Below the pieces are notes generated by a model. It was given only the letters and a program-made list of their open reading frames with translations. It was not told the DNA's origin and did no database searches. From NCBI GenBank assembly GCA_003157055.1, contig PMIG01000266.1:1-9941 (forward strand): a stretch of DNA of 9,941 nt. Direction: 5' to 3'. Made by a program: the position numbers and the translations under genes. Shown here piece by piece: positions 5,620-9,941 of the stretch; the first letter of the stretch is position 1, and each line of letters begins with the position of its first letter. The stretch comes from Bacteroidales bacterium (GTDB lineage Bacteria; Bacteroidota; Bacteroidia; Bacteroidales; VadinHA17).

Positions 5620-6903
5620 ATGGCTATAAGTGAAAACCTGATCAAAAAGATTAATAATGGCGACAACAAGGCTTTCCGTGAATTGTACGGTACTGATCCT
5701 GCTGAATTAAAACGGAATGCAAAGAGATACACTGACATGCTCAGGCAGTTCAATTCAGCATTCGGAAGCAGGAAAGTTGAGTTCTTCAGTTCACCGGGCC
5801 GAACTGAGATCGGCGGGAATCACACAGATCACAACTGGGGTCGCGTACTTGCAGGTGCTGTTAACCTCGATAACGTATGTGTTGCAGGAAAAAATGATTC
5901 CAACGTAATACATATTTTATCGGAAGGTTATCCCAGATTCGATGTGGACCTGTCATCCCTTAAGCCTGATAAGAAGGAACATCTGACTTCTGCTGCTCTT
6001 GTAAGGGGTATCTGCTCACGTTTTAAGGAATCGGGATATGCTATCGGCGGCTTTGATGCCTGCATTGACGGAGGAGTGCCCAAAGGTTCCGGACTTAGTT
6101 CATCAGCCTCATTTGAAGTTCTTATCGGTGCAATTCTAAGTCAGCTTTTCAATAACGGGAATGTTGATCCCATTCAGAACGCAATCATAGGGCAGTATTC
6201 CGAGAACAACTATTTTGGAAAGCCATGTGGATTGATGGATCAGACCGCATGTGCCATGGGAGGACTGATAACGATCGATTTCAAGGATCCCTCCAGGCCT
6301 GTTGTGAAAAAAGTGAACTTTGATTTTGTTGCTACAGGTTTCTCTCTTGTAATTACTGATACAGGCGGCAATCATGCTGACCTCAATGAAGAATATGCCT
6401 CGCTTCCCAGCGATATGAAAGCAGTAGCTGCAGAACTGGGCGCCAAGGTACTGCGTCAGGTCACTCTGGAACAGATAATAGACATCATTCCGAAGATCAG
6501 GGAAAAGGTAGGCGACCGCGCCATACTCCGTTCCATTCATTTCCAGGGCGATAATCAGCGTGTTGCTGATCAGGTGGCTGCCCTTGAAAGAAATGACTTT
6601 AAGGCATTCCTTGGAATGGTAATCGAATCGGGTTACAGTTCCTTTATGTACAACCAGAATATTTACCCGGTTAACAATGTCAGGGAACAGGGAGTATCTC
6701 TTGCACTGGCATTGAGCGAACTTGTTCTCACGGGTGAGGGAGCATGGCGTGTTCATGGCGGCGGATTTGCTGGAACAATCCAGGCATTCGTGCCGCAGAA
6801 GCTTCTCAATAAGTACATAAAAACCCTGGAACATGTTTATGGAAAAGATTCATGCCATAATCTGTTTATAAGGCATCAGGGGGCAGGAAAAGTTGAATTA
6901 TAA
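5620..6903 (+). CDS. galK: Galactokinase, GHMP kinase family (variant sugar-binding motif)
   Basis: This cytoplasmic kinase has 427 residues and by family transfers phosphate from ATP to C1 of galactose, the first committed Leloir step. Motif 1 is SPGRTEIGGNHTDH (58-71), the ATP-binding motif is GGVPKGSGLSSSAS (151-164), the catalytic aspartate is Asp207 in CGLMDQ, and motif 3 is HGGGFAGT (379-386). Arg61, His68 and Asp70 of the sugar and active site are kept. The canonical GEHTDY glutamate is Asn67 and the tyrosine is His71. The N-terminus is about 30 residues longer than in E. coli GalK. The GGNHTDH form is one I recall from a separate branch of anaerobe galactokinases, so it is probably a subfamily trait rather than damage. 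It lies upstream of galM in the same direction (44-base gap). Substrate could differ from galactose. Confidence 0.9.
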   Translation: MAISENLIKKINNGDNKAFRELYGTDPAELKRNAKRYTDMLRQFNSAFGSRKVEFFSSPGRTEIGGNHTDHNWGRVLAGAVNLDNVCVAGKNDSNVIHILSEGYPRFDVDLSSLKPDKKEHLTSAALVRGICSRFKESGYAIGGFDACIDGGVPKGSGLSSSASFEVLIGAILSQLFNNGNVDPIQNAIIGQYSENNYFGKPCGLMDQTACAMGGLITIDFKDPSRPVVKKVNFDFVATGFSLVITDTGGNHADLNEEYASLPSDMKAVAAELGAKVLRQVTLEQIIDIIPKIREKVGDRAILRSIHFQGDNQRVADQVAALERNDFKAFLGMVIESGYSSFMYNQNIYPVNNVREQGVSLALALSELVLTGEGAWRVHGGGFAGTIQAFVPQKLLNKYIKTLEHVYGKDSCHNLFIRHQGAGKVEL

Positions 6904-6947
6904 TTACTTGAAAATATATAGACTAAATTTTAACTATAAAATCAATC

Positions 6948-8003
6948 ATGAATATCATCCCGGAAGAATCGTTCAAAGGAGTGCATCATGGGAAACAAAC
7001 CAGCCTTCATACTCTAAAGAATAAGAACGGGCTTGTAGCTCAGATAACAAATTACGGAGGCATCATCGTGAGCATTCAGGTTCCTGATCGTAACGGAAAG
7101 CTGGCGGATATTGTCCAGGGTTATGACACCATCGGTGAATATATAAATGGTAACGGGCCCTATATGGGTGCTGTATGCGGACGCTGTGCCAACCGCATTG
7201 CAAAAGGCGAATTCAGCCTCTCAGGCAAAAAATACAAACTGGCTGTCAATAATGGCCCCAACCACTTACATGGCGGCATAACAGGTTTCAGCAAGATTGT
7301 CTGGGATGTTGTCAAATCATCCCCTTCAACCCTGAAGCTGGAGTACCATTCGGCAGATGGTGAAGAAGGCTATCCAGGAAATATCACAGTATCAGTTACA
7401 TACACTCTTACTGATGAAAACGAACTCCGGCTCGGTTACCTGGCTAATACTGATAAAACTACTGTTGTGAACCTTGCAGGTCATTCATATTTCAACCTTG
7501 CAGGTGAAGGATCAGGTAGCATTTATAGCCAGGAGCTGATGATCAATGCTGATTTCTTCACACCTATGGACGAAACATCTATACCTACTGGGGAGATTCG
7601 AATGGTGAAAGGCACTCCTTTTGATTTCACAAAAGTGAAGAAGATAGGAGAGGACATTGATAAGGCTGATGAACAGCTTAAATTCGGTGCAGGATACGAT
7701 CATAACTTCGTTCTGAACCATCGTACCGGCGACCTGGGACTTGCTGCATCTGCTTGTGATCCGCTGTCAGGAAGGGTTATGGAAGTTTACACAACACAAC
7801 CTGGTGTGCAGTTATATTCTGCTAACTGGATCAATGGCGAGAAAGGTAAAGGAGGTAAGAAATATGGCCGGCGCTGGGCATTCGCACTTGAGACCCAGCA
7901 TTTTCCGGATGCCATCAATAAACCGCACTTCCCTTCGACGATCCTGAATCCAGGAGAAGAATATAAACACATATGTGCATATAAGTTCAGTGTTAAAAAG
8001 TAA
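6948..8003 (+). CDS. galM: Aldose 1-epimerase (galactose mutarotase)
   Basis: This 351-residue enzyme interconverts the alpha and beta anomers of galactose and other aldoses, supplying the alpha form that galactokinase uses. All expected active-site residues are present: His108 in NHLHGG (105-110), His179 in GHSYFNLAG (178-186), Asp251 in GYDHNFVL (249-256) and the general base Glu315 in ALETQHFPDA (313-322). The GRCANRI segment (78-84) is also typical. No signal peptide is visible, so it should be cytoplasmic, unlike the exported mutarotases of some Bacteroidota. It follows galK and precedes a sugar transporter by only 25 bases, which places it in the middle of a galK-galM-transporter operon. 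Length is normal for the family. Confidence 0.94.
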   Translation: MNIIPEESFKGVHHGKQTSLHTLKNKNGLVAQITNYGGIIVSIQVPDRNGKLADIVQGYDTIGEYINGNGPYMGAVCGRCANRIAKGEFSLSGKKYKLAVNNGPNHLHGGITGFSKIVWDVVKSSPSTLKLEYHSADGEEGYPGNITVSVTYTLTDENELRLGYLANTDKTTVVNLAGHSYFNLAGEGSGSIYSQELMINADFFTPMDETSIPTGEIRMVKGTPFDFTKVKKIGEDIDKADEQLKFGAGYDHNFVLNHRTGDLGLAASACDPLSGRVMEVYTTQPGVQLYSANWINGEKGKGGKKYGRRWAFALETQHFPDAINKPHFPSTILNPGEEYKHICAYKFSVKK

Positions 8004-8028
8004 TTATCAAATCATAAAACTTACAAAA

Positions 8029-9237
8029 ATGGAAGACAAAAAAAACAAATTCCTGTTCCCTCTGATTGTGATGGCCTCGATGTTTTTCTTGTTAGGCTTT
8101 ATCACTACCATGAACAACTCACTTATCAATTACCTCAGGGATGCCTTCAGGCTCAACGAAGTTGAGAAGCAACTGCCAAACACTTTCTTTTACGGAGCCT
8201 ACATTCTGTCAATACCAGTTGGGTATCTGCTGAATCGTATTGGTTATAAAAACGGTGTACTGACCGGGCTTGGATTAGTGAGCTTAGGATTCTTCCTTTG
8301 CATACCGGGTGTTGCAGCCGGATATTACGGGTTTTTGTGTGCTGTCTCCGTATTTGCCATTGGTGTTGTTTTATTGCAGGTAGCTGCCAATCCTTATGTC
8401 AATGCCCTTGGTACTCCTGAAACTGCCGCCAGTCGTCTGACTCTTACCAATGCTCTTAACTCCCTGGCGACTGTAATTGCACCATTATTTGTTTCCATTC
8501 TGATCGTTTCAGCAAATACAGGAGGGGCTTCTGATCCCAAAACTGTCCAGGGCCCATTTGCAGGCATAGGAATAGCAACACTTGTCATTGTCGTAATAAT
8601 GTTCTTCCTCAAGCTGCCCGAAATAAAAGAGGGTGATCCAGCCGAAGGAGTTGTAAGTAAAGTCAAATCGAGTGCTTATAAATATCCGCATATGTGGCTC
8701 GGCTCTCTTGCCATTTTCTTTTATATGGGCGTTGAAATAGGGATCCCAAGTTTCTTTGCCGATTATTCAGCCAAGCTTCACTTCTCATTTGATGGCGAAA
8801 TGCGGACAAAATTGCTGGCTTATTACTGGGCCGGACTGATGGTGGACCGTGTCGCAGGTATTTTCATTCTGAGGAAGTATTCTGCAAGAACAATCCTCAG
8901 CTTCAATGCGATCTGCGGAGCTGTGATGTTGTTGCTATCTCTCGTGCTGGGCAGCATGGGAATGGACAAGGTCGCACTTGTATTATTTCTTGGAACCGGA
9001 TTAATGCATTCGATCATGTGGCCATGTATTTACAACCTTGCTCTTGAAGACCTCGGCCCTCATTCCAAAGTCGGATCAGGAGTAATTGCCACATCCGTAA
9101 TCGGAGCTGCAATATTACCGATCATGATGGGAGGCATTCAGAAGAGCGTTGGCCTTATCGTTGCAATCAGCTGCCTGTTTATCTATTATGCATATATTAC
9201 CTTCTTTGCAGTAAAAGGATCGAAGATAAGATCATGA
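8029..9237 (+). CDS. Second sugar MFS transporter, FHS (FucP/GluP) family
   Basis: This 402-residue inner-membrane transporter has about 12 membrane segments and the family signature AANPYVNALGTPETAASRL at residues 119-137, with the ALNS helix at 142-145. Its second half has MGVEIG (233-238) and GTGLMHSIMWPCIYNLAL (322-339). FucP Asp46 aligns with Asn30 and Glu135 with Gln117, so it also lacks both FucP acidic residues. The frame is open upstream to an ATG at 7975 inside galM. The ATG at 8029 is chosen because MEDKK leads directly into the first membrane helix and begins 25 bases after the galM stop, behind an A-rich stretch. It is a paralog of the transporter at 4156 and overlaps the next gene by 4 bases. 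Substrate is probably galactose or a related sugar, by context only. Confidence 0.88.
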   Translation: MEDKKNKFLFPLIVMASMFFLLGFITTMNNSLINYLRDAFRLNEVEKQLPNTFFYGAYILSIPVGYLLNRIGYKNGVLTGLGLVSLGFFLCIPGVAAGYYGFLCAVSVFAIGVVLLQVAANPYVNALGTPETAASRLTLTNALNSLATVIAPLFVSILIVSANTGGASDPKTVQGPFAGIGIATLVIVVIMFFLKLPEIKEGDPAEGVVSKVKSSAYKYPHMWLGSLAIFFYMGVEIGIPSFFADYSAKLHFSFDGEMRTKLLAYYWAGLMVDRVAGIFILRKYSARTILSFNAICGAVMLLLSLVLGSMGMDKVALVLFLGTGLMHSIMWPCIYNLALEDLGPHSKVGSGVIATSVIGAAILPIMMGGIQKSVGLIVAISCLFIYYAYITFFAVKGSKIRS

Positions 9238-9941
9238 TAAAACGGGGCTTTGCCAGTGATAATAATGCAGGTGCTCATCCTGAAATACTTAAAGAGCTTG
9301 CCAGGATCAATACTGGTCATGAGATCGGCTATGGCGGAGACAGATATACGGCAGAGGCCAGGGAGCTATTTAAACAGCACCTTGGCCCGGATGCCGAAGT
9401 ATTCTTTGTCTTTACAGGGACAGCTGCCAACGTTCTTGGGATAAGCAGTGTAGCACGCTCATGGAATACTATCGTGACTGCTAATACTGCTCACCTTAAT
9501 ACTGATGAATGCGGGGCACCTGAAAAATTTATAGGATGCAAGGTTCTGACCGTCGATACTCCCGATGGCAAGATCACTGTAGAAATGATTAAAAAGCATA
9601 TTCAAGGCTTCGGCTTTGAGCATCATTCCCAGCCAAAGATCATTTCAATAACTCAGTCCACTGAAATGGGAACAGTTTACACCTTAGAAGAGATAAAAAG
9701 GATAGCTGCCTATACCCATTCACAAGGACTTCTTCTGCATATGGATGGTGCCAGGCTTGCGAATGCTGCGATCAATCTCGGCCTTCCCTTCAGGGAATTT
9801 ACGACTGATGCCGGCGTCGATGTGTTGTCGTTTGGCGGAACAAAGAACGGATTGATGGCAGGGGAGGCCATCTGCTTCCTTAAGCCTGGGCTGACTCCCG
9901 ATTTTAAATATATCAGAAAGCAGGGAATGCAGCTTGCCTCA
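9234..9941 (+). CDS. ltaE: Threonine aldolase family PLP enzyme (partial, runs off window)
   Basis: An open frame of 236 codons starts with the ATG that overlaps the transporter stop (ATGA, 9234-9237) and continues past the window end; about 100 C-terminal residues are missing if the length is typical. It is a fold-type I PLP enzyme that would split L-threonine or allo-threonine to glycine and acetaldehyde. Visible features are the phosphate-binding turn FTGTAAN (60-66), the PLP-stacking His87 in AHLNTDECGAPE (86-97), Asp171 and Arg174 in HMDGAR (169-174), and the Schiff-base Lys204 in SFGGTKNG (199-206). The overlap means it is translated from the same message as the sugar transporter, although threonine cleavage has no known role in galactose use. 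Another beta-eliminating lyase of the same superfamily is possible but less likely. Confidence 0.87.
   Translation, partial: MIKRGFASDNNAGAHPEILKELARINTGHEIGYGGDRYTAEARELFKQHLGPDAEVFFVFTGTAANVLGISSVARSWNTIVTANTAHLNTDECGAPEKFIGCKVLTVDTPDGKITVEMIKKHIQGFGFEHHSQPKIISITQSTEMGTVYTLEEIKRIAAYTHSQGLLLHMDGARLANAAINLGLPFREFTTDAGVDVLSFGGTKNGLMAGEAICFLKPGLTPDFKYIRKQGMQLAS

Noticed and set aside
6136..6834. A 232-codon open frame on the minus strand inside galK
   Set aside because: It lies entirely antisense to a well-supported galactokinase, has no recognisable domain, and its composition (frequent Cys, Tyr and His) is typical of a shadow frame.
5590..6949. Repeated AATCAATCAT before galK (5590-5599) and at the galM start (6940-6949)
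   Set aside because: Ten AT-rich bases shared by two A-rich leaders are easily chance; the distances to the two ATGs differ and there is no dyad symmetry.
7975..8028. N-terminal extension of the second transporter into galM
   Set aside because: It would overlap galM by 29 bases and add 18 polar residues; the ATG at 8029 gives a normal FHS-family beginning.
1..9941. CRISPR arrays, tRNA/rRNA genes, insertion sequences, phage or defence genes
   Set aside because: No spaced direct repeats, tRNA-like cloverleaf with conserved arms, transposase motifs or terminal repeats were seen; nearly all bases belong to recognisable housekeeping or metabolic genes.

Overview
The window looks like chromosomal DNA of an anaerobic Bacteroidota member, probably Bacteroidales-like. 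The evidence is TAnnTTTG-type promoter elements, A-rich starts without clear Shine-Dalgarno sequences, an ExbB/ExbD pair of Bacteroidota type, FHS-family sugar transporters and an iron-sulfur/flavin electron-transfer module typical of anaerobes. Base composition and codon use look uniform. I saw no rRNA, tRNA, insertion sequence, phage gene or CRISPR array. The taxonomic call is inference.

Region 1 (1-2026, + strand) is the 3' end of a tightly packed redox operon. It holds the tail of an iron-sulfur protein, a protein with two [4Fe-4S] motifs (HydB/sulfhydrogenase-beta type) and an FAD/NAD(P)/[2Fe-2S] reductase (sulfhydrogenase-gamma/PyrK type). The reductase is the last gene, so the hydrogenase delta and alpha subunits do not follow as in sulfhydrogenase operons. 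An NAD(P)H-linked module feeding an Hdr-like or other partner upstream of the window fits better.

Region 2 (2027-2116) is a short convergent intergenic gap. Together with the two flanking stop codons it forms a nested set of palindromes with a cloverleaf-like layout.

Region 3 (2117-4051, - strand) holds truA (tRNA pseudouridine synthase) and then exbB-exbD (proton-motive-force energizer of TonB-type transport). truA has a very good Bacteroidota promoter that overlaps the upstream end of its open frame and fixes its start. exbB has its own -7 box at the end of truA.

Region 4 (4156-9941, + strand) is a sugar-utilization locus. It contains an FHS-family sugar transporter followed by a terminator hairpin, then galK, galM, a second FHS-family transporter and a threonine aldolase that runs off the window. 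galK and galM perform galactose phosphorylation and mutarotation, and the two transporters presumably import the sugar. galT and galE are not in view. Two points deserve attention: the galactokinase has a non-canonical sugar-binding motif, and both transporters lack the two acidic residues that are central in FucP. I see no convincing wholly new system; the findings are deviations within known families plus the intergenic element.
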